A stretch of 64,000 nucleotides of DNA. It comes from Clostridium liquoris (GTDB lineage: Bacteria > Bacillota > Clostridia > Clostridiales > Clostridiaceae). The notes beneath the pieces were generated by a model that worked only from the letters and a program-made list of their open reading frames with translations, had not been told where the DNA came from and did not search any database. The translations under genes and the position numbers were made by a program. The stretch's first letter is position 1. Every line of letters begins with the position of its first letter. The DNA lies in contig NZ_PVXO01000005.1 in the NCBI RefSeq assembly GCF_002995785.1, positions 62,001 through 126,000 of the forward strand. Direction: 5' to 3'. Shown here piece after piece: positions 1 through 8,548 of this stretch.

Positions 1-321
1 CAGAGGGTAGCTTTAGCAAGAGCATTTGCAAAAGAAGCTGATTTATATATATTAGATGAACCTAATGCAGCGTTAGATGCTATATCAGAATACAATTTGT
101 CTAATATGTATAATGATTTATTGAAAAATAAAATGGGTATAATTGTAGCTCATAGATTCAACAATTTTATTAAGCAAGCTAATAATATAATTGTTTTGGA
201 AAAAGGAGCTATTGTAGAAAGTGGAACCCATGAAGAACTCATTGATTTAAAAGGAATTTATAATACACTATATAATATTCAAATAGGCAATTATGAAACG
301 GATAAAAATATATTTACTTAA
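1..321 (+). CDS. ABC transporter ATP-binding protein, C-terminal part (5'-truncated by window)
   Basis: The reading frame is open from base 1, so only the last 106 residues are visible. They begin inside the ABC signature (QRVALARA), followed by Walker B (LYILDEP at about residues 17-23), the D-loop, and the H-loop histidine in IVAHRF. A short tail ends in TAA. The tail pattern (LEKGAIVESGTHEELI) is typical of exporter-type ATPases, in which a membrane domain usually precedes this part in the same chain. The substrate cannot be told from this fragment. An imperfect hairpin follows the stop, so this is probably the last gene of its transcript. Confidence 0.85.
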   Translation, partial: QRVALARAFAKEADLYILDEPNAALDAISEYNLSNMYNDLLKNKMGIIVAHRFNNFIKQANNIIVLEKGAIVESGTHEELIDLKGIYNTLYNIQIGNYETDKNIFT

Positions 322-324
322 AGC

Positions 325-360
325 GGAATGTAACTTAATCAGCTACATTCCTATAATTTT
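325..360 (+). terminator. Rho-independent terminator after the ABC gene
   Basis: GGAATGTA (325-332) pairs with TACATTCC (344-351), with an 11-base loop and a short T-rich tail. It lies between the ABC gene and the convergent amidohydrolase gene. Confidence 0.6.
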
Positions 361-388
361 ACACTACTAAAGCTTCACCTTATCAAGT

Positions 389-1546
389 TTATTTGTTCAA
401 AAAGTCTTCTGCATATTGTGCGTAAAGTGCAGAACCAATTTCTAGGGCTTCTTCGTCTACAGTATAATGAGGGTGATGCTGTGGGTAACATGCATTTTTA
501 GATTTATTTCTTACACCAACTAAAGCTAGTACACCCGGAACTTTATTTAAGTATTCTGCAAAATCCTCTCCACCCATAATTTTTTCAATAACTATAGATT
601 TTGCACCAATTTTTTCTAAAGATCCTTCTGCCAATTTTGAATATTGTGCATTGTTAATTACTATAGGAGTTCCGTAAGAATATTCAACCTCTGCCTCTGC
701 TCTAAAAGTAGAAGCGGTATCTTTAGCTATTCTTTCCAACATTTCAGGAAATTTATTTCTTATATCAGCATCAAAGCATCTTGTAGTACCAGTTAAGACA
801 CCTTCACTTGCAATAACATTAAATCTTGATCCAGCGTTAAGAGAACCAACACTTACTACAGTAGGCTGCAGAGGATTTAATTCTCTGCTAACTATAGTTT
901 GCAAATTCATAACTATTGCTGAAGAAGTTAAAACTGCATCTACACCCTGATGAGGGGCAGAGCCATGTCCACCTTTACCTTTTACTTTAATTGTAAATAA
1001 ATCTGAGGATGCCATTAATGGGCCTTCTTGAACACATACCGAACCACATTCTATATCACTCCATACATGCATACCGAATATACCATCTACTCCTTCAAGG
1101 GCTCCAGCTTCTATCATCATTTTTGCGCCTTCAGCAACTTCTTCTGCTGGTTGGAATATTAATCTTACAGTACCATTAAGGGTATCCTTTATGTCATTTA
1201 AAACCATAGCAGCACCTAAAAGCATTGATATATGGCAGTCATGTCCACAGGCATGCATAAATCCATCATTTTTTGATTTAAATTCACATTCATTTAATTC
1301 AGTAACAGATAATGCATCTATATCAGCTCTTAGAGCTACAGTTTTATTAGAACTTTTGCCTTTGATTTCAGCAATAATTCCTGTGTTAGCAGCAGTTTTA
1401 TATGGAATACCAAGTCTATCTAATTCATCTTTAATCATTTTACTGGTATTGTATTCATTTAAACTAGCTTCAGGATATTGATGAAATTTTCTCCTCAAAT
1501 CTATAATATTTTGTGTATATTTTTTAGTCATTTCTCTTATTGTCAT
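389..1546 (-). CDS. M20 family amidohydrolase / N-acyl-amino-acid deacylase
   Basis: A 385-residue cytoplasmic metallohydrolase of the M20D group (HipO/AmhX/IAL-like), expected to cleave an N-acyl or peptide-like amide. Visible motifs are HACGHD at about residues 98-103 (metal ligands), QPAEE near 133 (catalytic and metal-binding Glu), GTTRCFD, and GGEDFAEY near the C-terminus. A GTG codon three codons upstream (1555) keeps the frame, but the AGGGGG ribosome site directly abuts it and sits 8 bases from the ATG at 1546, so the ATG is preferred. It follows the permease gene on the same strand after about 50 bases and probably shares its promoter, which suggests import then deacylation of the same compound. 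The exact substrate is not visible. Confidence 0.88.
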   Translation of the reverse strand: MTIREMTKKYTQNIIDLRRKFHQYPEASLNEYNTSKMIKDELDRLGIPYKTAANTGIIAEIKGKSSNKTVALRADIDALSVTELNECEFKSKNDGFMHACGHDCHISMLLGAAMVLNDIKDTLNGTVRLIFQPAEEVAEGAKMMIEAGALEGVDGIFGMHVWSDIECGSVCVQEGPLMASSDLFTIKVKGKGGHGSAPHQGVDAVLTSSAIVMNLQTIVSRELNPLQPTVVSVGSLNAGSRFNVIASEGVLTGTTRCFDADIRNKFPEMLERIAKDTASTFRAEAEVEYSYGTPIVINNAQYSKLAEGSLEKIGAKSIVIEKIMGGEDFAEYLNKVPGVLALVGVRNKSKNACYPQHHPHYTVDEEALEIGSALYAQYAEDFLNK

Positions 1547-1598
1547 GTAATGCACCCCCTAAAATATTTATTAAAAAATTAAATTTAACATTTTAAAA

Positions 1599-2783
1599 TT
1601 ATAACAATTTTACAAAGAAACCGGCTATAATTACTGATGCTATTGTAACAGTTGTAAAACCAGCTACAAGCATTTTTGGAAGCATATCATCAATAACATA
1701 TTCCTTTTCTTCATTTGTTTCACATACAGATTTAATTGCCTCATGGGTTAAAATATAATCTGCTGGGAATCCATATAATGCAGTAAGTGTACAAGCAAAT
1801 GCCATTTGTTTTGAAAAACCTAGTGCTTTTCCAAGTATTAATGACATAATATACATGCCAATTACGCCTAAAATGATAATTCCGAATAACGGAATAGCTA
1901 TCTGCTTTAACATAGCAGGTGTAGCTTGGGAAAGGTTAGCAAATATAAATGCCATAAGTACAGTCATAAGAAATCCAAAGGAATTAGCTTTATTTAATGA
2001 CTTTTCTTCTAAGAACCCAATTTCACATCCAATAACACCTAAAATTAAACAAAGTACAAAGTCATTAATGTGTACAACTGGACCAATTTTAGAAGCTAGC
2101 CAACCAACAAATCCTAGTTTTAGTAAAATTACGTATGGAGTTTGGTACTCTTCAGGTAGAGGGGGAATAAGCTTTTTTCTTGGGCTAGTAAGTTCACTTG
2201 CAGTTTCAGACTTAGCTAAGTGAGCTTCCTTTCCGCCGTTTCTATATAACCCCAATAAACGTTTTGCTTCTTTTTTTAGGCAGAAAGCTGAAATTGGATA
2301 TCCAACGAATCCCTGCATTACATACATACAAGTAGCAAGTACAGCAATTGAAGTTAAACCTTTATCAGTGGCAGCTTTAGACATTAATATTGATGCTACA
2401 ACTCCACCAGTAAGAGGAGGAGTAGCTGCTACGACAGTCTGCCAGCCAAATAATGTTTTACCAATAGTTAATGTCATTATACATATGCCAAATATACCAG
2501 CAAGAGCTATTAAAACTGTTCTCCATTGAGATAATAACTCTTTTAAATTCATTAACGTACCCATGTGTACTAGCAATAGATACATTGCAACATTTACTAT
2601 GGGAGCTGCGAATGAACCCATAGCAATAATATCCTTTGGCATAAAAGTCCAAAATCCAATTAAGAATAATACCGCAGATACAAAAACTGAAGGAACAAAT
2701 GCCTTAGTTTTCATTGAAATGATTTCGCCAGATGTCAATACAATTAAGATAATAGTGAAAGCCCCAATTACACTATAATTCAT
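1599..2783 (-). CDS. Polytopic membrane transporter, possibly GltS-like
   Basis: A 394-residue integral membrane protein with about ten hydrophobic segments and a charged cytoplasmic loop near residues 175-210. Two glycine-rich re-entrant-like stretches (TPPLTGGVVAS near 120, ALYGFPADY near 335) fall in the two halves, as in two-fold symmetric Na+-coupled carriers such as GltS. The assignment to that family is from overall look only. An AAAGGGG ribosome site lies 11 bases before the ATG, and a consensus promoter is upstream. It is the first gene of a two-gene unit with the M20 amidohydrolase, so I infer that it imports the amidohydrolase substrate or exports its product. Confidence 0.7.
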   Translation of the reverse strand: MNYSVIGAFTIILIVLTSGEIISMKTKAFVPSVFVSAVLFLIGFWTFMPKDIIAMGSFAAPIVNVAMYLLLVHMGTLMNLKELLSQWRTVLIALAGIFGICIMTLTIGKTLFGWQTVVAATPPLTGGVVASILMSKAATDKGLTSIAVLATCMYVMQGFVGYPISAFCLKKEAKRLLGLYRNGGKEAHLAKSETASELTSPRKKLIPPLPEEYQTPYVILLKLGFVGWLASKIGPVVHINDFVLCLILGVIGCEIGFLEEKSLNKANSFGFLMTVLMAFIFANLSQATPAMLKQIAIPLFGIIILGVIGMYIMSLILGKALGFSKQMAFACTLTALYGFPADYILTHEAIKSVCETNEEKEYVIDDMLPKMLVAGFTTVTIASVIIAGFFVKLL

Positions 2784-2822
2784 AATAATATGCCCCTTTC
2801 GCTTTTAATATAATTTTTGTCA

Positions 2823-2851
2823 ATTATATCAACCACCAGAAATTGTGTCAA
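2823..2851 (-). promoter_or_regulatory. Consensus sigma-A promoter for permease-amidohydrolase unit
   Basis: Read on the minus strand: TTGACA at 2851-2846, a 17-base spacer, and TATAAT at 2828-2823. Both hexamers match the consensus perfectly and lie about 40 bases before the permease start. No operator-like dyad is obvious around it. Confidence 0.85.
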
Positions 2852-3231
2852 TACTCCCTTTTATCCATTATTTTACTGTTATTAGTGTATTTTTTATAAT
2901 ATTATCTAACAGTATGAAGCAACACTATTCATAATTAATGATAATTGAATTTAATATTTCTATTATAGAAATAATCTTAAAAAGGATAACCTTTACATAA
3001 AAGAATTTAAATAAAAATTATTATCTGAAAAGTTCAATTAATGAGAAAGCTACGGATTAGGGAATGTATACATTATATATGTATAAAAACTCAATATTAA
3101 AAAATATGAAGGATTTAGGCAATATGAAAGTCATATGAAGTGAAAAATTGCAAATAAAGTTATGAACAAATTGTAAACTTTTAATATTATTTAATAAATT
3201 TGATTTTTTTAGAATGAAAATAATAGGAATG
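2852..3231. other. Non-coding spacer between divergent units
   Basis: About 380 bases of very AT-rich DNA between the minus-strand permease promoter and the promoter of the two-component genes. I see no convincing gene, RNA motif or long repeat in it. A 70-codon minus-strand frame at 3057-3269 lacks a ribosome site and is compositionally random. Confidence 0.5.
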
Positions 3232-3260
3232 AAGACAAAGATAGACATGATGATTATAAT
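3232..3260 (+). promoter_or_regulatory. Probable promoter of the two-component operon
   Basis: A perfect TATAAT at 3255-3260 with AAGACA (4 of 6 match) 17 bases upstream at 3232-3237. It lies about 60 bases before the response-regulator start. Confidence 0.5.
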
Positions 3261-3319
3261 GTGAGACATAGCGAAAACAAATAAAATAGTATATAGTTTT
3301 TATTATGGGGGTGTTGACC

Positions 3320-4000
3320 TTGAAAAATTTCAAAATTCTTTTAGTTGAAGATGAAAAGCAAATGTCAATGTTTATTGAAATGGAACTTACACATGAAGGA
3401 TATAAAGTTGATGTAGCTTATGATGGAATAGAAGCCTTGGAAAAAGCGAAAAATATGGAATATCAGTTAATACTTCTTGATATAATGATGCCAGGCTTAA
3501 ATGGCATTGAAGTCTGTAGAAGAATTAGACAATTTTCTTGTGTACCTATAATAATGCTAACAGCAAAAAGTGATATACCAGACAAAGTTTTAGGACTTGA
3601 TGTAGGGGCTAACGACTATTTAACTAAACCCTTTGCAATAGAGGAATTATTAGCAAGAATACGAGTATATGAGAGAGATAAAGTATTAAAAAATAATACT
3701 GATGAAATTAAAGTAAAAGATGTTGTTATGGATAATAAAACACATCAGGTTTGGAGAGCAGGTAAAGAAATTGAACTTACCAAAAAAGAATACGATCTTC
3801 TTAAAAAGCTATTAATGAATAAAAATATTGTACTTACAAGGGAGCAGTTAATTGAAGATGTATGGGGTTATGATTATGGAGGAGATACTAATGTGGTAGA
3901 TGTATTTATAAGATATTTACGAAGTAAAATTGATGATGACTTTGAAGACAAGATTATAACTACCATAAGAGGTGTAGGCTATGTTATCAAAGACAATTAA
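3320..4000 (+). CDS. OmpR/PhoB-family response regulator
   Basis: A 226-residue DNA-binding response regulator. The receiver domain occupies about residues 1-118, with acidic residues D11/E12, the phospho-acceptor D54 (LLDIMMPG) and the conserved Lys in TKPF near 105. The C-terminal winged helix (about 130-226) ends in the family pattern TTIRGVGYVI. Upstream in-frame ATG (3305), GTG and TTG codons exist. The GGGGGTG ribosome site at 3307-3313 is 6 bases from the TTG at 3320, which also gives the usual N-terminus MKNFKILLVEDE. The gene overlaps the sensor kinase start by 20 bases, indicating one operon and translational coupling. The signal is unknown. Confidence 0.93.
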   Translation: MKNFKILLVEDEKQMSMFIEMELTHEGYKVDVAYDGIEALEKAKNMEYQLILLDIMMPGLNGIEVCRRIRQFSCVPIIMLTAKSDIPDKVLGLDVGANDYLTKPFAIEELLARIRVYERDKVLKNNTDEIKVKDVVMDNKTHQVWRAGKEIELTKKEYDLLKKLLMNKNIVLTREQLIEDVWGYDYGGDTNVVDVFIRYLRSKIDDDFEDKIITTIRGVGYVIKDN

Positions 4001-5393
4001 TCATGTTTTAAAGGTTATTAAAAGCACAAAGATTTCCATAAAGCTCACAATAGTGTATGCTTTTATGTTTTCATTAGTATTACTTTTGTCAAATGTTTCA
4101 ATATTATATGGTGTAAAGTATTACTTGTATAATCAGGCAAATAAACAGATAGAAGATATACAGACTATATTATTAAATAAGATTACATCACAAAATCAGC
4201 AGTTAGAACTATCAGATAAGGAAATTTTTTTAGATGTTCCCTCTAAACAAAATGTAGCTATAAGGATAATACAGGAACATGGCAAAATAATAAATTCAAC
4301 AGAAAAATTTGATTATAATATTAAAGAACCTAGCTATAATACAAAAAAGTCAGCAGATAAAGAAAAACACTTGGAAGATAAAGAAAGGCATTTAGTCTAT
4401 AAAAATGTTAAATTTGAAGGTAAAAAGTATGGTACTGTATATATTCAAATAGTAAAAGATATGCACAATGAATATGAATTTATGAAGATATTATTTTGGG
4501 TTATGGCTGTAGCTGACTTTATAGGCATTATTGCCTCCATTATATTAGGATATATGGTAAGTAAGAGAATGTTAAAGCCTATTGATTATATAACTAGAAC
4601 TGCTGAAAATATAAGTATCAAAAATTTAAAGGAAAGGATAGAGGTAAAAGGTTCTGATGATGAACTTAAAAGACTTGCCAGTACTTTTAATAAGATGATA
4701 GATAGACTCCAAGGAGCTTTTAATAGGCAGGCACAATTTGTATCAGATGCTTCACATGAGCTTAGAACTCCTATTGCTGTTATCCAAGGATATGCTAATC
4801 TATTGGATAGATGGGGAAAAGATGATAAAGATGCCTTGGAAAAATCAATTTATGCAATTAAATTAGAAGCCGCTAATATGGCTAATTTAATTGAAAAGCT
4901 ATTGTTCCTTGCAAAAGGTGATAGTGGTACTCAGTCAATAGAAAAAAAAGAATTTTGGCTCAATGAATTAATTGATGAAGTAGTGAAAGAAAGTAGAATA
5001 ATAGAACAAAATCACATAATATCTAGTAATAAAAATGATACTGTAAAGGTTTTTGCAGATTATAGGATGATAAAGCAAATGCTAAGAATATTTATTCATA
5101 ACAGCATGAAGTTTACTCCCCATGGTGGAAACATAGATATAAGTTCAGAAATTCGGGATAAGGTTGTAAAAATAACTGTTAGTGATACAGGTATTGGTAT
5201 ACCTAAAGATGAAATCGAAAATATATTTAATAGATTCTATATGGTGGATAAATCCAGATCTAAAGAAAAAGGCGGCACAGGACTTGGACTATCTATTGCC
5301 AAATGGATTGTTGATATGCATCATGGAACTATAGATGTAGAAAGTGAAGAAGGTAATGGTACAAAGGTAACTGTTACATTAAACTTAGATTAG
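3981..5393 (+). CDS. Sensor histidine kinase, partner of the upstream regulator
   Basis: A 470-residue membrane kinase. The first membrane helix is at about residues 20-45, then a charged extracellular domain (about 50-168) rich in Lys and Glu, a second helix at about 170-193, and a HAMP linker at about 194-246. The dimerisation domain has the H-box SDASHELRTP with phospho-accepting H259. The ATP-binding domain shows the N-box (HNSMKFT), G1 (DTGIGIP), F-box (NRFY) and G2 (GGTGLGLSIA). It should autophosphorylate and hand phosphate to D54 of the regulator whose gene it overlaps. The extracellular domain resembles no family I recognise, so the stimulus is open. Confidence 0.93.
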   Translation: MLSKTINHVLKVIKSTKISIKLTIVYAFMFSLVLLLSNVSILYGVKYYLYNQANKQIEDIQTILLNKITSQNQQLELSDKEIFLDVPSKQNVAIRIIQEHGKIINSTEKFDYNIKEPSYNTKKSADKEKHLEDKERHLVYKNVKFEGKKYGTVYIQIVKDMHNEYEFMKILFWVMAVADFIGIIASIILGYMVSKRMLKPIDYITRTAENISIKNLKERIEVKGSDDELKRLASTFNKMIDRLQGAFNRQAQFVSDASHELRTPIAVIQGYANLLDRWGKDDKDALEKSIYAIKLEAANMANLIEKLLFLAKGDSGTQSIEKKEFWLNELIDEVVKESRIIEQNHIISSNKNDTVKVFADYRMIKQMLRIFIHNSMKFTPHGGNIDISSEIRDKVVKITVSDTGIGIPKDEIENIFNRFYMVDKSRSKEKGGTGLGLSIAKWIVDMHHGTIDVESEEGNGTKVTVTLNLD

Positions 5394-5483
5394 TTATGTT
5401 AATTTATTATAAGTTGTAACTTTTTAATAAGTCAATGGATATTATGTAGTAGGTATTAGATATAATGTAAAAAAATTATCATA

Positions 5484-5512
5484 TTTACAACTAAAAGATT
5501 ATAGTATACAAT
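5484..5512 (+). promoter_or_regulatory. Promoter of the mgtA leader transcript
   Basis: TTTACA at 5484-5489, a 17-base spacer and TACAAT at 5507-5512. Initiation near 5519 would place the riboswitch at the start of the transcript. Confidence 0.7.
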
Positions 5513-5544
5513 TAATAATGTAATATATTTTAAAATCAAATAAT

Positions 5545-5719
5545 TTCGTTAGGTGAGGTTACTGCATAAGATATACGCTACTGCCCAGAAATGTCGAGAG
5601 ACGCCAATGGGTCAGCAGGTATTGCCGAAATAAGGTTTTACTTAATGTAGCTGACGACATTCATGTCATATGAAAATGTCTGCTCAAAGCTTTGTAGTGC
5701 TAAAACTCAACGAGTGAAG
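5545..5719 (+). promoter_or_regulatory. M-box (ykoK) magnesium riboswitch
   Basis: This RNA leader carries the hallmark M-box segments in order: TTAGGTGAGG (5549-5558), CTGCCCAGAAATGTC, AGACGCCAATGGGTCA, the ATAAGG core near 5630, and GTGCTAAAACTCAACGAG at the end. The closing stem pairs TTCGTT (5545-5550) with AACGAG (5709-5714). The family binds Mg2+ and lowers expression of magnesium importers when Mg2+ is plentiful. The 3' strand AACGAGTGAAG (5709-5719) can instead pair with CTTCATTCGTT (5753-5763), the left arm of the terminator that follows. That gives a clear antiterminator, so control is by transcription termination, as in the Bacillus subtilis mgtE leader. Confidence 0.95.
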
Positions 5720-5748
5720 TAATGATAGTATTTTTTTGTCGCGTATAA

Positions 5749-5786
5749 TCCTCTTCATTCGTTGGAATGAGGAGATTTTTATTTTT
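5749..5786 (+). terminator. Mg2+-controlled terminator of the M-box
   Basis: CTCTTCATTC (5751-5760), loop GTTG, and GAATGAGGAG (5765-5774), followed by two runs of five T. The left arm overlaps the predicted antiterminator partner, so formation should depend on the riboswitch state. Confidence 0.9.
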
Positions 5787-5812
5787 ATAGAAGAAAAAAG
5801 GAGGTGGTTGCC

Positions 5813-5914
5813 ATGGAAGATGCCACAGGAGATAGTCATAAGCGGAAAAATAAAATAAAGGTTGTTATTCTTGCAGGCAACCCCTGTTTGAATAACAATG
5901 CCCAAGGGAGGTAA
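5813..5914 (+). CDS. 33-residue leader peptide between M-box and mgtA
   Basis: A short frame starts at ATG 5813 behind a strong AAAGGAGG ribosome site (about 7 bases spacing) and ends at TAA 5912-5914, five bases before the mgtA ATG. The product has a basic N-terminal half (SHKRKNKIK), a short hydrophobic patch (VVILAG) and an Asn-rich C-terminus (NPCLNNNAQGR). The mgtA ribosome site GGGAGG (5906-5911) lies inside its last codons, so its translation should influence mgtA initiation. I do not recognise it. It could be a cis-acting leader peptide or a small partner of the ATPase. It lies downstream of the terminator, so it is made only when the riboswitch permits. Confidence 0.6.
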   Translation: MEDATGDSHKRKNKIKVVILAGNPCLNNNAQGR

Positions 5915-5919
5915 TTGTT

Positions 5920-8478
5920 ATGGAACTAAAAAAACTGATTAGCAATTTTGAAACTGATAACATGGAATTAATTATGAAGTCATTAAATACAAATATAAAT
6001 GGATTAAATGAAGATGAAGCAGAAAAAAGATTAGATATATATGGATTAAATCAATTAGAAAGCGAAAAAAAGAAGTCAGTTTTTGCAAGAATACTAGATA
6101 ATATAAAAAATCCATTGGTAATACTTTTAGCAATACTTGCATTTGTATCCTATATAACAGGAGATATTAGAGCTACTATAGTAATGTGTATAATGCTATC
6201 TTTAGGAATAGTATTAAAGTTTGTGCAAGAATTAAGGGCGGATAATTCTGCAGAACAGCTTAAAGCTATGGTAAGCACCACAGCAACTGTAATTCGCAGT
6301 GGTACACAAAAGGAAATACCATTAGAAATGTTAGTTCCAGGGGATATTATACACCTATCTTCAGGAGATATGATTCCCGCGGATGTTCAAATACTTTCCT
6401 CTAAGGATTTATTTATTAATCAATCTGCCCTTACAGGAGAATCTTTGCCAGTAGAAAAATTAGTGACAAGTAAAAAATATAAAAATCCACTAGAAAATCC
6501 AAATCTATGTTTTATGGGATCTAATGTGGAAAGTGGAACTGCTATTGCAGTAGTTTTAACTACAGGATGCAACACATATTTTGGACAACTAAGTAGTAAA
6601 CTTACCGGTGAAAGAGCTATGACAAGCTTTGACAAAGGAGTTAATGAGTTTACATGGCTTATGATTAAGTTTATATTTATTTTAGCTCCGATTGTGTTTT
6701 TAATTAATGGATTTGTAAAAGGGGATTGGTGGCAGGCATTGTTTTTCGCTATAGCTATAGCCGTTGGGCTTACACCAGAAATGCTTCCAATGATTGTAAC
6801 AGTTAACCTTTCTAAGGGAGCTATGTCAATGGCAAAGAAAAATGTAATTGTAAAAAAATTAAATGCAATACAAAATTTTGGAGCTATGGATGTTCTTTGT
6901 ACAGATAAAACAGGGACAATTACTTGTGGAAAGGTAATATTAGAAAAACATCTTAATATATATGGTGAAGACAGTGAAAGAGTTTTAAAGTATGGATATA
7001 TAAACAGCTTCTATCAAACAGGTTTAAAAAATCTTATGGATGTTGCCATACTTGAAAATAAAGATGATGGACAAGATTTTGATATAGAAAACAAATATGA
7101 AAAAATAGATGAAATTCCATTTGATTTTATAAGAAAAAGGATGTCAGTAGTAGTAAGAAATAAAAGGATGGAAGATGTTTTAATCTGCAAAGGTGCAGTA
7201 GAGGAAGTTTTAAGCTTATGCAATAAATATGAAACCAAAGAAGGAACAGAACCTTTTATAGGAAAGATGTCAAAAAAGATTGAGGGTATAGTTAATAGCC
7301 TAAATGAAGAAGGATTTAGAGTTATTGCAGTAGCTTACAAAGTGGAAAAGGATTATAAAAAGGAATATACTATATCAGATGAGAATGAACTAACTTTGTT
7401 AGGATTTATGGCTTTTTTAGATCCACCAAAGGAAAGCTCTGCTGAAGCCATTGAAAAGTTTCATAAATACAATGTAGATGTAAAAATATTAACAGGTGAT
7501 AATGATATTGTAACTAAGAAAATTTGTAAAGAAATAAAGCTGCCAATAGATTCTATATTACTGGGGAATGAAATAGAGGATATGAGCGATGAAGAATTAG
7601 CTGAAGCAGCAGAGAAAACTACAGTTTTTGCAAAACTATCCCCAATGCATAAAGAAAGAATTATAAAAGCATTACAAAGTAGGAATCATGTAGTAGGTTT
7701 CATGGGAGATGGAATCAATGATGCTCCTGCACTAAAATCAGCAGATGTGGGTATTTCAGTAGATACTGCAGTGGATATTGCTAAAGAATCCTCAGATATT
7801 ATTCTACTTGAGAATAGCTTATTATTATTGGAAGAAGGAGTACTAGAAGGAAGAAGAGTATTTGGCAATATAGTTAAGTATATTAAGATGACAGCTAGTT
7901 CAAACTTTGGAAATATGTTTAGTGTTATTGGGGCAAGTATTTTTGTACCATTCTTACCAATGATGCCAATACAAGTATTAACAAACAATTTATTATATGA
8001 TGTTTCTCAAACAGCAATTCCAACAGATTCTGTGGACGAAGAATGGATTGCAAAACCAAGAAAATGGGAAATAAGCGATTTAAAAAGATATATTATGATT
8101 ATTGGACCAATAAGTTCAATATTTGATTACACAACTTTCTTTATAATGCTGTTTGTATTTAATTGCTGGAATAATCCTGCATTATTCCAAACAGGATGGT
8201 TTTTGGAGTCATTGTTTACTCAAACCCTTATTATTCATGTAATTAGAACTAATAAGATTCCATTTATTCAGAGTACTGCAAGTAAGCCACTAACTATAAC
8301 CTCATTAATTATAGCGTGCACCGGAATATTCTTAGTGAATTCTCCTCTTGCAGATTCCTTTGGATTCACAAAGTTACCAGCATTGTATTATCCATTGTTA
8401 ATACTAACTTTATTATGTTATGTAATACTAACTCAAATTGTAAAGAATTGGTATGTTAGAAAATATGATGTGCAATAA
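5920..8478 (+). CDS. mgtA: Magnesium-importing P-type ATPase (MgtA/MgtB family)
   Basis: An 852-residue P3B-type ATPase that couples ATP hydrolysis to Mg2+ uptake. Visible elements are an N-terminal cytoplasmic segment, the TGES actuator loop (ALTGESLPVEK), the family-typical stretch GLTPEMLPMIV in M4, the phosphorylation site CTDKTGT with D329, the KGAVEE nucleotide-binding motif, and TGDN and GDGINDAP hinge motifs. A C-terminal group of membrane helices completes about ten in all. The long motif KLNAIQNFGAMD just before the phosphorylation site is typical of MgtA/B rather than Ca2+ pumps. The M-box upstream agrees independently with Mg2+ transport. Length is slightly below the enteric proteins (about 890-900). 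A terminator follows the gene. Confidence 0.95.
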   Translation: MELKKLISNFETDNMELIMKSLNTNINGLNEDEAEKRLDIYGLNQLESEKKKSVFARILDNIKNPLVILLAILAFVSYITGDIRATIVMCIMLSLGIVLKFVQELRADNSAEQLKAMVSTTATVIRSGTQKEIPLEMLVPGDIIHLSSGDMIPADVQILSSKDLFINQSALTGESLPVEKLVTSKKYKNPLENPNLCFMGSNVESGTAIAVVLTTGCNTYFGQLSSKLTGERAMTSFDKGVNEFTWLMIKFIFILAPIVFLINGFVKGDWWQALFFAIAIAVGLTPEMLPMIVTVNLSKGAMSMAKKNVIVKKLNAIQNFGAMDVLCTDKTGTITCGKVILEKHLNIYGEDSERVLKYGYINSFYQTGLKNLMDVAILENKDDGQDFDIENKYEKIDEIPFDFIRKRMSVVVRNKRMEDVLICKGAVEEVLSLCNKYETKEGTEPFIGKMSKKIEGIVNSLNEEGFRVIAVAYKVEKDYKKEYTISDENELTLLGFMAFLDPPKESSAEAIEKFHKYNVDVKILTGDNDIVTKKICKEIKLPIDSILLGNEIEDMSDEELAEAAEKTTVFAKLSPMHKERIIKALQSRNHVVGFMGDGINDAPALKSADVGISVDTAVDIAKESSDIILLENSLLLLEEGVLEGRRVFGNIVKYIKMTASSNFGNMFSVIGASIFVPFLPMMPIQVLTNNLLYDVSQTAIPTDSVDEEWIAKPRKWEISDLKRYIMIIGPISSIFDYTTFFIMLFVFNCWNNPALFQTGWFLESLFTQTLIIHVIRTNKIPFIQSTASKPLTITSLIIACTGIFLVNSPLADSFGFTKLPALYYPLLILTLLCYVILTQIVKNWYVRKYDVQ

Positions 8479-8491
8479 ATTTGATACCATG

Positions 8492-8518
8492 AAGGTAGAG
8501 TTATTTGCTCTACCTTTT
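8492..8518 (+). terminator. Terminator after mgtA
   Basis: GGTAGAG (8494-8500) and CTCTACC (8508-8514) with a 7-base loop and TTTT tail. Confidence 0.8.
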
Positions 8519-8548
8519 ATATTATAAAGATTTTAGGGGGAGATTTTT

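Noticed and set aside
3057-3269. 70-codon minus-strand frame between the divergent units
   Set aside because: No ribosome site, AT-driven residue content and no family resemblance.
5863-5890. VVILAGNP in the leader peptide looks like the start of a FeoB-type G1 loop
   Set aside because: The GKS/T that would complete a P-loop is absent and the frame stops soon after, so no GTPase remnant is claimed.
5684-5905. Minus-strand frame across the M-box terminator and leader peptide
   Set aside because: It overlaps a clearly functional RNA leader and has no ribosome site.
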